Below, piece by piece: positions 7,835-16,425 of a stretch of DNA of 64,000 bases; the stretch's first letter is position 1, and each line of letters begins with the position of its first letter. The DNA is taken from positions 26,396 to 90,395 of the forward strand of contig JAQWAU010000005.1 in NCBI GenBank assembly GCA_028707535.1, written 5' to 3'. The DNA comes from Heliobacteriaceae bacterium (GTDB lineage Bacteria > Bacillota > Desulfitobacteriia > Heliobacteriales > Heliobacteriaceae). The position numbers were made by a program, and so were the translations under genes. The notes below the pieces were generated by a model. It saw only the letters and a program-made list of their open reading frames with translations. It did no database searches and had not been told where the DNA came from.

Positions 7835-9286
7835 TCACCTCCGGGGGACATTCAGGGTGACGGTCCGGGCGTTTTCCTGAAAGGATAGGTCGAGACCGAG
7901 TTGTTCCGCGATCTGGCGGACAGGAGCGTAAAGCCGGTCGTTGATTAACGGCAGGCGGGTTGTTTCCCCGCCCGTTTGGGCCAAGGAAAGAGTCAGCTGC
8001 CGGTTATTCCCGGAAATTACCGCCTGTTGAGCGGTTTCCTGATAGGTTACCGTTAGTCCTAGGGCTTCGGCGAGAAAACGGATCGGCAGGTAGGCCCGGT
8101 CTTCCCGCAGGATTGGCCGGTCAGCAAGCAAAATTTTTTCCCCGTTAACCCAGGTGACCGGTTCGTTCAAAGAAAAATGCAGCTCCCGGATCGCAGTCGG
8201 GTCCAGCGCGGCTTTCGCCCGGATCAATTGCAGGGAAGGATAGGTGACCGGTTCTTCCGGTTGGAGCCCGACTTGATCGACAGGCTGCCAACCCGGGGTA
8301 AAATAACGGGCGGTGGTCAGTTTTAGGACACCCCCGGCTTGCAGGGGGATCAGGGACTGGACTGATCCCTTGCCATAGGTTGGGGTGCCGATCAGGATGG
8401 CGTGGGCATTGTCCCGCAGGGCGCCGGCTAAAAGCTCGGCGGCGCTGGCGGTATCGTGGTTTACCAGGATAGCCATGGGCAGCGGTTGTTCGTCACCGGA
8501 AGTCAGGGCGGTTTTTTCCGCCTCCGCGTCAACCAGATGGTAAAGCGGGCCGGTGGGGAGTAAGGTATCGCCGATATCTTCCGCGGCGGTAACCATCCCG
8601 CCGGTATTGCCGCGCAGGTCGAGCACCAGTTTGGTCATACCGGCCTGCCTAAGTTCCTGGTAGGTGGCGGCAAACTCTGTTCCTGCCCGGTCACCAAAGC
8701 CGTAAATGCGGATATAGCCCAGCTCCGGGGCCAACAGTTTCCCTTCGACTTGGGGTAAGATGATCTCGCGCCTGGTTAGGCTCAGGGACCGGGGGGCAGT
8801 GCCCCCGGCCGGGGTGATGGTCAAAGTGAGTATGGAGTCTGCCGGGCCGCGGATTTTACTTGCCACTTCGTCCAGGGTTAGCCCTTGGACGGAAACCGTA
8901 TCGACCGCCAGAACCTGATCACCGCTTTTGAGGCCGGCGTTGGCGGCGGGAGTGGCCGGGAAAACGTGGTCGATAATGATGGTTTCCCCGGATTGAAAGA
9001 TTACCACCCCGATGCCGGCATATTCCGGGTTGAGGGATTCCAAGAGCCGGGCAAATTCGGCCGGGGGCAGGTATTTGGTATAAGGATCTTCCAGGGCGGC
9101 CAGCAAGCCGGTAACTGTGGTTTGGGTGCTGAGGTCAGGCAAATAGTTTTTGTCGACGTGATAATCTTCAACCAGTTGGCGGATTTCCCTGACCAGGGGG
9201 TCACCGGCCGGGACCGGGGCGGCCTGGGCTACCGGGGTCAGGAAGAGTAAGCTGATTAATACGCAAAAGGTTTTTAACACCGGCAT
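7835..9286 (-). CDS. Secreted S41 (C-terminal processing) protease with PDZ and copper-amine-oxidase-N-like domains
   Basis: A 483-residue exported serine protease. Order of parts: signal peptide (residues 1-22, ending VAQAA), helical region, PDZ domain (about 88-160, GIGVVIF...GLKSGDQVLAV), S41 catalytic core, then a C-terminal domain (about 365-480) resembling the copper amine oxidase N-terminal repeat common in clostridial cell-surface proteins. The catalytic dyad is visible as Ser281 (NHDTASAAELL) and Lys306 (TYGKGSVQ). The start has a GGAGGTGA site. CtpA-type proteases clip C-termini of envelope or spore proteins; the target here is unknown. It is transcribed divergently from the trp operon. 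Confidence 0.9.
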   Translation of the reverse strand: MPVLKTFCVLISLLFLTPVAQAAPVPAGDPLVREIRQLVEDYHVDKNYLPDLSTQTTVTGLLAALEDPYTKYLPPAEFARLLESLNPEYAGIGVVIFQSGETIIIDHVFPATPAANAGLKSGDQVLAVDTVSVQGLTLDEVASKIRGPADSILTLTITPAGGTAPRSLSLTRREIILPQVEGKLLAPELGYIRIYGFGDRAGTEFAATYQELRQAGMTKLVLDLRGNTGGMVTAAEDIGDTLLPTGPLYHLVDAEAEKTALTSGDEQPLPMAILVNHDTASAAELLAGALRDNAHAILIGTPTYGKGSVQSLIPLQAGGVLKLTTARYFTPGWQPVDQVGLQPEEPVTYPSLQLIRAKAALDPTAIRELHFSLNEPVTWVNGEKILLADRPILREDRAYLPIRFLAEALGLTVTYQETAQQAVISGNNRQLTLSLAQTGGETTRLPLINDRLYAPVRQIAEQLGLDLSFQENARTVTLNVPRR

Positions 9287-9357
9287 TGGGATTCACCTCC
9301 ATCAATCTAAAATTCGGGGCGGGGAAACGATTTCCTGCGCCGCTTTAAATATAAAGA

Positions 9358-9386
9358 TTGACAACATGGGGTTTGGTAGTTAGGAT
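9358..9386 (+). promoter_or_regulatory. Sigma-A promoter of the trp operon
   Basis: A perfect -35 TTGACA (9358-9363), 17 bases, and a -10 TAGGAT (9381-9386). Transcription should start near 9393, about 15 bases before the first GAG triplet of the TRAP-type site, giving a leader of about 180 bases before trpE. Confidence 0.8.
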
Positions 9387-9408
9387 AAAAGTAATTTAAT
9401 AGGCTGTT

Positions 9409-9452
9409 GAGCTGAGTTGAGATGAGCGGAGTTTGAGTGGAGTCGAGCGGAG
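9409..9452 (+). promoter_or_regulatory. TRAP-type binding site: nine GAG triplets in the trp leader RNA
   Basis: GAG occurs at 9409, 9414, 9419, 9424, 9429, 9435, 9440, 9445 and 9450. Every spacer is two bases except one of three. A possible tenth triplet (TAG, 9400) sits six bases upstream. The tryptophan-loaded TRAP ring of Bacillus (MtrB) wraps RNA carrying about eleven (G/U)AG triplets spaced by two to three bases. Placement between promoter and terminators, directly ahead of trpE, fits attenuation by TRAP. No mtrB gene is in the window. Confidence 0.88.
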
Positions 9453-9458
9453 AGTGGC

Positions 9459-9480
9459 GGTGCTTTTTGCGCCTTTTTTT
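9459..9480 (+). terminator. First leader hairpin, GGTGC-T5-GCGCC plus T-run
   Basis: A five-base-pair stem (one G-U pair) with a U5 loop, followed by seven T. It begins six bases after the last GAG triplet, the position expected for a TRAP-controlled attenuator. The stem is short, so alone it may be weak. Confidence 0.55.
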
Positions 9481-9487
9481 GGCGGAT

Positions 9488-9522
9488 AAAAACCGGCCCC
9501 CTTTTCGGTGGGCCGGTTTTTT
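9488..9522 (+). terminator. Second, strong leader terminator before trpE
   Basis: AAAAACCGGCCC at 9488-9499 pairs with GGGCCGGTTTTT (9510-9521); the A-side of the stem and the T-run overlap, as in many intrinsic terminators. It must be prevented from forming, or be inefficient, for trpE to be expressed. I could not identify a clear antiterminator pairing by eye. Confidence 0.75.
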
Positions 9523-9576
9523 GTCGTGCCGGAACGCCCGGACATTTCCTCACTGCCGCCGAAAGGACGGGGGAAC

Positions 9577-11043
9577 ATGACGACCGAAACAACCGGTGTA
9601 ACCCGGGCGGAGTTTCAAAGGCTCAGCCGGGAATACCGGTACATACCCTTATGGGTTTCCTTTAATGCTGACCTGGAAACACCGGTCACTTTATTTCGCA
9701 AGTTGACCGGGGAAGGGTGCGGCTATTTGCTGGAAAGCGTGGAACATGGCCGGGTATTAGGCCGTTATTCCTTTGCCGGGGCGGAGCCTTTGGCTTATTT
9801 TACCGGTAGCCTGCCGGGCGGACCGGCTGTCCCTGACCGGCCGTTGGCCGCTTTGCAGCAATGGCTGGCCGGGTTCCGGACGGCCCCGGTTGCCCGGCGG
9901 GCGGGGTTGCCTCCTTTTTACGGCGGGGCGGTCGGGTATTTTGCCTATGATTTAGTGCGGGCTTATGAAAAACTGCCCCGGCAAGCGGTGGATGATTACG
10001 GCCTGCCGGCGATGACCATGATGGTTACCCGGTATACTTTGCTGCTGGACCATTTGCGGCATACGGCTACATTGGTGTATTTGGCCGAGGCTGGGGATGA
10101 ACAGGCTTACCAGGCCGCCCGGGATAAACTGTACCGGTGTCTGGCGAGGCTTAAAGGCCCGGATAACGGTCTTGGGGTGGGGAGGCCGGAACCGGAGGCC
10201 GGGACCCGGGATGAACCGGTGACTTTTGACCGGGCCGGGTTTTGCCGGGCGGTAGAAAAATGCCGGGAATACATTGCCGCCGGGGAGGTTTTCCAGGTGG
10301 TTTTATCCCAGCGGTTTTCTGTTCCCCTGCGGGCCCACCCTTTTGATGTCTACCGGGCGTTACGGTCTTTGAATCCTTCTCCGTACTTGTTTTATCTCAA
10401 CCTGCCCGGGGTTTGCCTGGCCGGTGCTTCACCGGAAGCCTTGGTCCGGGTGAATGGCGGCCGGGTGGAGACTCATCCGATCGCCGGTACCCGCCCCCGG
10501 GGTGAAGACCCGGCTGAAGACCGGCTGTTGGCGGCCGAATTAGTTGATGACGATAAAGAGCGGGCAGAACACGTGATGCTGGTCGACCTGGGCCGGAACG
10601 ATTTGGGCCGGGTCTGCCGCCCGGGGACGGTCAAGGTCGAACGGTTCATGGAAGTAGAATATTACTCCCACGTGATGCATTTAGTCAGCCAGGTGGCGGG
10701 GGAACTGGCCCCCTCCTTTTCTGCCCTCGATGCTTTGGCCGGTGTGTTTCCGGCGGGTACTTTAAGTGGGGCGCCGAAGATCCGGGCAATGGAAATCATC
10801 GAAGAACTGGAACCGGTCCGCCGGGGACCGTATGGCGGGGCCGTGGGCTATCTGGGTTTTGAGGGTAATCTGGATACCTGTATCACGATCCGGACGGTGG
10901 TGATGTGTCAGGGCCGGGCGGATATCCAGGTCGGGGCCGGGATTGTCGCCGATTCGGAGCCGGAGCGGGAATACCAGGAAACACTGAATAAGGCCCAGGC
11001 GCTTTTTACCGCTCTGGCCCGGGCCGAGGAGGGATTTGCTTGA
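9577..11043 (+). CDS. trpE: Anthranilate synthase component I
   Basis: Converts chorismate plus ammonia (from TrpG) to anthranilate, the first step of tryptophan synthesis. The ATG at 9577 follows AAAGGACGGGGG; the longer frame from 9508 starts inside the leader terminator and is rejected, giving 488 residues. The N-terminal feedback-site motif LLESVE is present. The C-terminal chorismate-binding domain shows [27 protein letters not shown] and [20 protein letters not shown]. Its stop overlaps the trpG start (TTGA), so the two subunits are translationally coupled. Expression is probably controlled by the TRAP-type leader. Confidence 0.97.
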   Translation: MTTETTGVTRAEFQRLSREYRYIPLWVSFNADLETPVTLFRKLTGEGCGYLLESVEHGRVLGRYSFAGAEPLAYFTGSLPGGPAVPDRPLAALQQWLAGFRTAPVARRAGLPPFYGGAVGYFAYDLVRAYEKLPRQAVDDYGLPAMTMMVTRYTLLLDHLRHTATLVYLAEAGDEQAYQAARDKLYRCLARLKGPDNGLGVGRPEPEAGTRDEPVTFDRAGFCRAVEKCREYIAAGEVFQVVLSQRFSVPLRAHPFDVYRALRSLNPSPYLFYLNLPGVCLAGASPEALVRVNGGRVETHPIAGTRPRGEDPAEDRLLAAELVDDDKERAEHVMLVDLGRNDLGRVCRPGTVKVERFMEVEYYSHVMHLVSQVAGELAPSFSALDALAGVFPAGTLSGAPKIRAMEIIEELEPVRRGPYGGAVGYLGFEGNLDTCITIRTVVMCQGRADIQVGAGIVADSEPEREYQETLNKAQALFTALARAEEGFA

Positions 11044-11612
11044 TCCTGATGATTGATAATTATGATTCTTTTACCTATAACCTGGTTCAGTATTTTGCCG
11101 AATTGGGTGAAACCCTCCGGGTGGTCAGGAATGATTCCTTGCCGGTAAGTGAGTTGGCAGCCTTGGCCCCGGATTACCTGGTGCTTTCCCCGGGTCCCGG
11201 CACCCCGGACCGGGCCGGGGTTTGCCTGGATTTAATCCGCCATTTTGCCGGCAAAATTCCCGTACTTGGTGTCTGTCTGGGGCACCAGGCAATCGGGCAA
11301 GGATTCGGCGGCCGGGTGGTGCGGGCCAGCCGGTTGATGCACGGAAAAACATCTTTGATTTATCACGATAAAAAAACTATTTTCCGGGGTTTGCCCAATC
11401 CTTTTACCGCTACCCGCTACCATTCGCTGCTTTTGGCCGAGACAGCCCTGCCCCCGTGTTTGGAGGTTTCGGCCCGGACGGCTTTAGGGGAAGTGATGGC
11501 GGTACGGCATAAAGAATTTCCAGTGGAAGGAGTGCAGTTCCACCCCGAGTCCGTTTTAACGCCGGCCGGGAAAAAACTGCTGAAAAATTTTTTGGCCTTA
11601 GAGGTGAGCTGA
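11040..11612 (+). CDS. trpG: Anthranilate synthase component II (glutamine amidotransferase)
   Basis: Class I glutamine amidotransferase of 190 residues that supplies ammonia to TrpE; in some Firmicutes the same protein also serves p-aminobenzoate synthesis. The nucleophile is Cys79 ([11 protein letters not shown]) and the His-Glu pair is His168/Glu170 (VQFHPES). The TTG at 11040 is chosen because it overlaps the trpE stop and restores the conserved N-terminus [15 protein letters not shown]; an ATG at 11049 is the alternative. Confidence 0.95.
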   Translation: MILMIDNYDSFTYNLVQYFAELGETLRVVRNDSLPVSELAALAPDYLVLSPGPGTPDRAGVCLDLIRHFAGKIPVLGVCLGHQAIGQGFGGRVVRASRLMHGKTSLIYHDKKTIFRGLPNPFTATRYHSLLLAETALPPCLEVSARTALGEVMAVRHKEFPVEGVQFHPESVLTPAGKKLLKNFLALEVS

Positions 11613-11613
11613 G

Positions 11614-12702
11614 ATGAGTTGTAGCCGGGAGATTGTCCGGGAGGGCCTGGCGGCCCTCTTGGCCGGGGAACGGTTGGGAGAAGAGCGGACGGAGGCGATT
11701 ATGGAGATCGTCATGGAAGGTAAAGTGCCGTCTGCACAGTTGGCGGGGATTTTAGTCGCCCTGCGGCTGACTGGGGAAGGAGAAGAGGAGATTGCCGGGT
11801 TGGCCCGGGCAATGCGTTGCCGGGTCGGCCGGGAGCTGCAGCCGTTTATGCCGGCCGGGTTCGGCCGGTTGCAGGATCAGTTGGTGGATACCTGCGGCAC
11901 CGGTGGTGACGGGGCGGGAACTTTTAACATCTCCACCGCCGCCGCCTTGGTTGTGGCGGCCGCCGGGGTACCGGTAGCCAAACACGGTAACCGGGCGGTT
12001 TCCGGGCGGGCCGGGTCGGCCGATGCGCTGGAAGCGTTGGGAGTTGTCGTCGACCAACCGCCAAAGGTGGCGTTTGCTTGTCTGGCCGCCACCGGTTTCG
12101 GGTTTTTTTACGCGCCACAGTGCCACCGGGCCATGGCCCATGCGGCACCGGCCCGGCGGGATTTGGGGGTGCCTACCGTGTTTAATCTGCTGGGACCTTT
12201 GACCAACCCGGCCGGGGCCAAACGGCAATTGTTAGGGGTAAACCAGGCCGGCCGGTTAACGGTGATGGCCCGGGTACTGGCCCGTTTGGGTGCCGATAAG
12301 GCCTGGGTTGTGCACGGTCATGGCGGTTTGGATGAAATCAGCCTGACCGGTCCGACCCGGGTCGCCTGTCTGGAACAGGGTCAGGTGAGCAGTTTTGTGC
12401 TTGACCCCCGGGATTTGGGGTTGGCTTATTGCCGGCCGGGTGATTTGGCTGGGGGCGACCGGGAGGTCAATGCCGGGATTATTGCCGGGGTGCTGCAGGG
12501 TGAACGGGGTCCCCAACGGGACACGGTGGTGTTAAATGCCGCCGCCGCGCTTTATGTGGCCGGGCGGGTGGCCGACCTGCCGGTCGGAATGGCCGTGGCC
12601 CGGGAAGTCCTTGATTCCGGGCGGGCGAGGGAACTGTTGGGCCGGGTGCGGGAATTCACTTTAACGGCAGCTGCCGCCCCCGTTCAGGCAGGGGTCGGCT
12701 GA
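11614..12702 (+). CDS. trpD: Anthranilate phosphoribosyltransferase
   Basis: Joins anthranilate to phosphoribosyl pyrophosphate. At 362 residues it is a little longer than the usual 330-345, with the extra residues at the C-terminus. The PRPP-binding motif DTCGTGGDGAGTFNIST and the anthranilate-site segment KHGNRAVSGRAGSADALEAL are complete. It starts one base after the trpG stop and its own stop overlaps the trpC start (TGATG). Confidence 0.97.
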   Translation: MSCSREIVREGLAALLAGERLGEERTEAIMEIVMEGKVPSAQLAGILVALRLTGEGEEEIAGLARAMRCRVGRELQPFMPAGFGRLQDQLVDTCGTGGDGAGTFNISTAAALVVAAAGVPVAKHGNRAVSGRAGSADALEALGVVVDQPPKVAFACLAATGFGFFYAPQCHRAMAHAAPARRDLGVPTVFNLLGPLTNPAGAKRQLLGVNQAGRLTVMARVLARLGADKAWVVHGHGGLDEISLTGPTRVACLEQGQVSSFVLDPRDLGLAYCRPGDLAGGDREVNAGIIAGVLQGERGPQRDTVVLNAAAALYVAGRVADLPVGMAVAREVLDSGRARELLGRVREFTLTAAAAPVQAGVG

Positions 12703-13553
12703 TGGCGGCGCTCAACTGGGAACCGGCGGGGTTTCTCCGGACGATCCGGGAAGAAAAAGCCCAAATTGTCCGGGCGGCCCAAAGCCGGCAGCCTTTGGCC
12801 GGTTTGCAGGCCCAGGCGGCCGTTCTGCCCCCGGCCCGGGATTTAGCCGGGGCCTTGGCCCGGTCCGGTGATCCGGTCGTGAAGGTGCTGGCCGAAGTAA
12901 AACGGGCTTCCCCGGTAAAAGGTCCTTTGCGGCCCGGGGCGGCTGCCGGGGAATTGGCCCGGGCTTATGCGGCCGGAGGAGCGGCGGCCATTTCAGTATT
13001 AACCGACCAAAAATATTTCGGGGGTAGGTTGGCGGATTTGACGGCGGTAAAAGCGGCGGTTAATCTGCCGGTGTTGCGTAAGGATTTTTTAATTTCTTCC
13101 TACCAGGTCTGGGAGGCCCGGGCTTATGGTGCTGACGGATGTTTGCTGATTGCCGGTTTGCTCGGGCCGGCAGAACTGACGGTGATGTGTCTGACTGCCT
13201 TGGCGGCTGGGGTGCAGCCATTGATCGAGGTGCACGGGGATGCGGAATTGCCCTGGGCCTTGCGGACAATTGCGCAGGGCAGGCAGGGATACCCGGCTTG
13301 GCGGCCGATCCTGGGATTTAACGCCCGGGATTTGGTCCGGCTCAAGGTCCGGCCGGAACAGGTGCGGGACCTTGCTGCCGCTCTGCCGCCGGACGTGGCC
13401 CCTGGGTTGGTGAAAGTAGCGGCCAGCGGGATTAAATCGGCGGCTGATGCGGCCAGGTTGGCAGCGGCCGGTTTTGATGCGGTACTGGTCGGGGAGGCCT
13501 TGGTTACGGCTCCTGATCCGGCCAAAGCGGTCCGCTGCCTGCGGGGGGAATGA
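12702..13553 (+). CDS. trpC: Indole-3-glycerol-phosphate synthase
   Basis: Closes the ring of the anthranilate ribulotide to indole-3-glycerol phosphate. It is a TIM barrel of 283 residues with the signatures VLAEVKRASPVKG (catalytic lysines), LRKDFLI and, near the C-terminus, AASGIKSAADA and GFDAVLVGEALV. It is very GC-rich and alanine-rich, like trpD. Its ATG overlaps the trpD stop. Confidence 0.96.
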   Translation: MAALNWEPAGFLRTIREEKAQIVRAAQSRQPLAGLQAQAAVLPPARDLAGALARSGDPVVKVLAEVKRASPVKGPLRPGAAAGELARAYAAGGAAAISVLTDQKYFGGRLADLTAVKAAVNLPVLRKDFLISSYQVWEARAYGADGCLLIAGLLGPAELTVMCLTALAAGVQPLIEVHGDAELPWALRTIAQGRQGYPAWRPILGFNARDLVRLKVRPEQVRDLAAALPPDVAPGLVKVAASGIKSAADAARLAAAGFDAVLVGEALVTAPDPAKAVRCLRGE

Positions 13554-13557
13554 AGTG

Positions 13558-14223
13558 ATGGCTGGTTATCCCCGGATAAAGATTTGTGGCATCCGCTCTG
13601 GCCGGGATGCCCAGGTGGCGGTTAATGCCGGAGCGCATGCCATCGCTTTTAACTTTGTGCCTGGGGCAAAGCGGTATATCGAGCCGGCGAAAGCCCGGGC
13701 AATTATTCAAGCCCTGGGGCCTTTGGTCACCATCGCCGGCGTTTTTGCCGATGCCCCAAGGGCAGAGGTAGTCCGGATTGCCGGTGAATGTGGTTTGCAG
13801 GTACTCCAATTTCACGGCAATGAGTCGCCGGCTTATTGCCAGGGCTGGCCTTACCCGGTGATCAAGGCTTTTCGGTTTGGTTGCGGGGCCCCGGCTCAGG
13901 CCGGAACGGCGGTGTTCAACACCTGGGACCAGTTGGTTTGCCGGGCCGGGGAGTACCTTGTAGCCGCCTTTTTAATCGATGCTTTTCACCCGGCAGTGGT
14001 GGGGGGAGCAGGCCGGACTTTTGATTGGACGCAAATCAGGACACCATTACCCCGGCCCCTTATTTTGGCCGGGGGGCTGCACCCCGGGAATGTCCGGGAA
14101 GCGATTACCCAGGTTCATCCCTACGGCTTGGATGTTGCCACCGGGGTGGAAACCGGTGGGCAAAAAGACTGGGAAAAGGTGCGGGCCTTTATCGAGCAGG
14201 CCCGATTTTCCGGATTATCTTGA
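13558..14223 (+). CDS. trpF: Phosphoribosylanthranilate isomerase
   Basis: Amadori rearrangement of phosphoribosylanthranilate. The N-terminus IKICGIRSGRDA and the C-terminal phosphate-binding segment DVATGVETGGQKD identify it; 221 residues from the ATG at 13558 (a GTG at 13555 is an alternative). A longer frame beginning inside trpC is rejected. It is the last trp gene here: trpB and trpA, which normally follow, are absent, and the next gene is DAHP synthase after a 268-base leader. Confidence 0.95.
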   Translation: MAGYPRIKICGIRSGRDAQVAVNAGAHAIAFNFVPGAKRYIEPAKARAIIQALGPLVTIAGVFADAPRAEVVRIAGECGLQVLQFHGNESPAYCQGWPYPVIKAFRFGCGAPAQAGTAVFNTWDQLVCRAGEYLVAAFLIDAFHPAVVGGAGRTFDWTQIRTPLPRPLILAGGLHPGNVREAITQVHPYGLDVATGVETGGQKDWEKVRAFIEQARFSGLS

Positions 14224-14300
14224 ACAGTATGTCGCCCTAGCCGCTTGTATTTTGCCGGGGTACTTTAAATGGTGGTCGAATATTGCTAGGAAGACGATTT

Positions 14301-14330
14301 TTGTGTTATATTGATATTTAAAGGTAGTAT
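14301..14330 (+). promoter_or_regulatory. Possible promoter for the DAHP synthase gene
   Basis: TTGTGT (14301-14306), 18 bases, TAGTAT (14325-14330). The match is only moderate, but the surrounding 60 bases are the most AT-rich of this region and a terminator-like hairpin lies about 70 bases downstream, so a separate promoter with its own leader is likely. Confidence 0.35.
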
Positions 14331-14401
14331 AGCTTGTTTGGTTGGTGTCGTAAAAATTCTCGTAGCATGGTAGAACGGCAGGAGGAAACCAGCTGCTGTT
14401 C

Positions 14402-14428
14402 AAAGTACTCCACCAAGGAGTACTTTTT
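14402..14428 (+). terminator. Terminator/attenuator in the leader of DAHP synthase
   Basis: A perfect ten-base-pair stem, AAAGTACTCC (14402-14411) with GGAGTACTTT (14417-14426), loop ACCAA, followed by a T-rich tract. It lies 63 bases before the start of DAHP synthase. No T-box sequence is visible. A near copy of the 3' arm, GGGGTACTTT, occurs at 14257-14266 just after trpF and could pair with the 5' arm in read-through transcripts. Confidence 0.8.
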
Positions 14429-14491
14429 ATCTTTTTGTTGTCTCGTTCGGTGTAGCGTTTCTTGGGGCAGAACACTTAAGGGGGGAAAGTT

Positions 14492-15505
14492 GTGATTGTG
14501 GTAATGCACCGGGGGGCATCCGCCCCGGAGATTGATGCGGTTTGTCAACGTTTGAGTAACGCGGGTTTCACTTTGCATTTGTCCCAAGGCGTGGAACGCA
14601 CAATTATCGGTGCGGTTGGGGAGAAGTCCCGGGCAACGGTTTCTGGTCTGGAAGCTTTACCGGGGGTAGAGAAGGTTGTACCCATCCTGCAGCCCTATAA
14701 ATTAGCCGGCAGGGACTTTCACCAGGAGGATACAGTTGTAAATCTCGGTAATGTGGCCATTGGTGGCAACCAGTGTCAGGTTTTTGCCGGGCCTTGTGCG
14801 GTGGAAAGCTGGGAGCAGCTACTGGAAGCGGCTTTAGTGGTAAAAGAATCCGGGGCGAATATTTTACGGGGTGGCGCCTTCAAACCCCGGAGTTCTCCGT
14901 ATTCTTTTCAAGGCTTAGAAGAACAGGGGCTAAAATTGTTGGCCAAGGCCAGGGAGGCCACCGGTTTAAAGATTGTTACCGAAGTGCTGGATGCGGCCAA
15001 CATCGAACGGATTGGTTATTACTCCGATATCCTGCAAGTAGGCGCCCGGAATATGCAAAACTTTTATCTACTGAGGGAGTTAGCTAAAGTGGACCGGCCG
15101 GTCCTGCTCAAACGCGGCATGGCGGCAACGGTTGAAGAATGGTTGATGGCGGCCGAATACCTGGTATCAGGCGGCAATGACCGGGTCATCTTATGTGAGC
15201 GCGGGATCCGTACTTTTGAGACGGCTACCCGGAACACCTTAGACTTAAGCGCGATTCCGGTGGTTAAACAATTGAGTCACTTGCCGGTCATTGTCGATCC
15301 CAGCCATGCCACCGGCAAATGGCAATTGGTCGGACCGCTGGCCAGGGCGGCGATTGCCGCGGGTGCCGATGGGGTGATGATTGAAGTACACCCACACCCG
15401 GCAATGGCGTTGTGTGACGGGCCCCAGTCATTAACCCCCCAGAATTTCACTGCCCTGATGGCGGAATTGCGGGCAGTGGCCCGGGTGATGGGAAAACAAC
15501 TATAA
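14492..15505 (+). CDS. aroF: 3-deoxy-7-phosphoheptulonate (DAHP) synthase, type I beta
   Basis: Condenses phosphoenolpyruvate with erythrose 4-phosphate, the entry step of the shikimate pathway. The 337 residues comprise an N-terminal ferredoxin-like regulatory domain (about 1-70) and a TIM barrel with [26 protein letters not shown] and VDPSHATGK. The GTG start is preceded by AAGGGGGGAAAG. It opens a tight run with tyrA and aroA, so its leader hairpin may control the whole set. The regulatory domain suggests feedback by an aromatic amino acid. Confidence 0.95.
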   Translation: MIVVMHRGASAPEIDAVCQRLSNAGFTLHLSQGVERTIIGAVGEKSRATVSGLEALPGVEKVVPILQPYKLAGRDFHQEDTVVNLGNVAIGGNQCQVFAGPCAVESWEQLLEAALVVKESGANILRGGAFKPRSSPYSFQGLEEQGLKLLAKAREATGLKIVTEVLDAANIERIGYYSDILQVGARNMQNFYLLRELAKVDRPVLLKRGMAATVEEWLMAAEYLVSGGNDRVILCERGIRTFETATRNTLDLSAIPVVKQLSHLPVIVDPSHATGKWQLVGPLARAAIAAGADGVMIEVHPHPAMALCDGPQSLTPQNFTALMAELRAVARVMGKQL

Positions 15506-15511
15506 GGAAGA

Positions 15512-16411
15512 ATGGATGGGAATATGCAGGGACTGGTTGGGCAAGTGACGATTATCGGCCTTGGCGTGATCGGCGGTTCGCTTGGCCTGGCTTTAAGCCG
15601 GTCAGGGTTGGTCGGTGAAGTTGTGGGGTATGACCAGGATGCGGAAACCCTTGGCTTGGCCTTGGCAACAAAGACTGTCCACCGGGTAGAGCCGGATTTG
15701 CGGCGGGCGGTTACCGGGGCCGCCGTTGTGGTCTTGGCGACACCGGTCGGTACCTACCCGGCGATCATCCGGGTAATCCGAGACGCTTTGGCGCCTGGGA
15801 CAATTTTGACGGATGTCGGCTCCACCAAGCAATGGGTGTTGGCCCAAATGGACCGGCTCTTGCCCCCGGGGGTACATTTTGTGGGTGGGCATCCGATGGC
15901 CGGGTCGGAAAAAACCGGGTTGGAAGGTGCTGACCGTTACCTGTTGCAAGATGCGGTTTACGTGCTGACTCCTACCGCGGAAACAGACGAAGAGGCGATG
16001 GCGGTGGTAGCAAGATTGGTGACGGCGGTTGGGGCCCGGGTGGTCAAGCTACCGGCGCCGGAGCATGACCACGTGGCAGCGACGGTTAGCCACCTGCCTC
16101 ACATGGTGGCGGTGGCTTTAGTGGATACTTTCGGCCAGGTGGCGGCAGGGCACCCGGCGGCAGGGTTGCTTGCGGCCGGAGGTTTTCGGGACATGACCCG
16201 GATTGCCGCCGGAGATCCGCAATTGTGGCGGGATGTTGTCCTGACTAACCGGGGCCCTCTGCTGGCGATGCTCCGGCTTTTCGGGCAAAATTTGGCCCAG
16301 TTGGTGCAGGATATTGAAGGCTGTGGTGATGTTGCCGGGGAGGCAGCTCTCCTTAAAGGGCGGCTGGAACGGGTTCGTCAGACGCGGTTGGCCTTGCCGG
16401 AACAGGGCTAA
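15512..16411 (+). CDS. tyrA: Prephenate dehydrogenase
   Basis: Oxidative decarboxylation of prephenate to 4-hydroxyphenylpyruvate on the way to tyrosine. A Rossmann fingerprint [13 protein letters not shown] lies near residue 16; [12 protein letters not shown] and [14 protein letters not shown] carry the catalytic residues. At 299 residues it lacks the C-terminal ACT domain found in the Bacillus enzyme, so it may escape that form of feedback control. An ATG at 15524 is an alternative start. Confidence 0.94.
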   Translation: MDGNMQGLVGQVTIIGLGVIGGSLGLALSRSGLVGEVVGYDQDAETLGLALATKTVHRVEPDLRRAVTGAAVVVLATPVGTYPAIIRVIRDALAPGTILTDVGSTKQWVLAQMDRLLPPGVHFVGGHPMAGSEKTGLEGADRYLLQDAVYVLTPTAETDEEAMAVVARLVTAVGARVVKLPAPEHDHVAATVSHLPHMVAVALVDTFGQVAAGHPAAGLLAAGGFRDMTRIAAGDPQLWRDVVLTNRGPLLAMLRLFGQNLAQLVQDIEGCGDVAGEAALLKGRLERVRQTRLALPEQG

Positions 16412-16425
16412 AGGGGAGTTTACAG

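Noticed and set aside
9508..9576. Upstream extension of trpE
   Set aside because: It begins within the leader terminator and adds residues not found in TrpE; the ATG at 9577 has a good ribosome site.
14367..14497. Aromatic-rich leader peptide in front of DAHP synthase (ATG 14367, or CTG 14393 after a GGAGG)
   Set aside because: The ATG frame has no ribosome site; the CTG one needs a rare start. The Tyr/Phe codons come from the terminator stem itself, so attenuation by a peptide is not supported.
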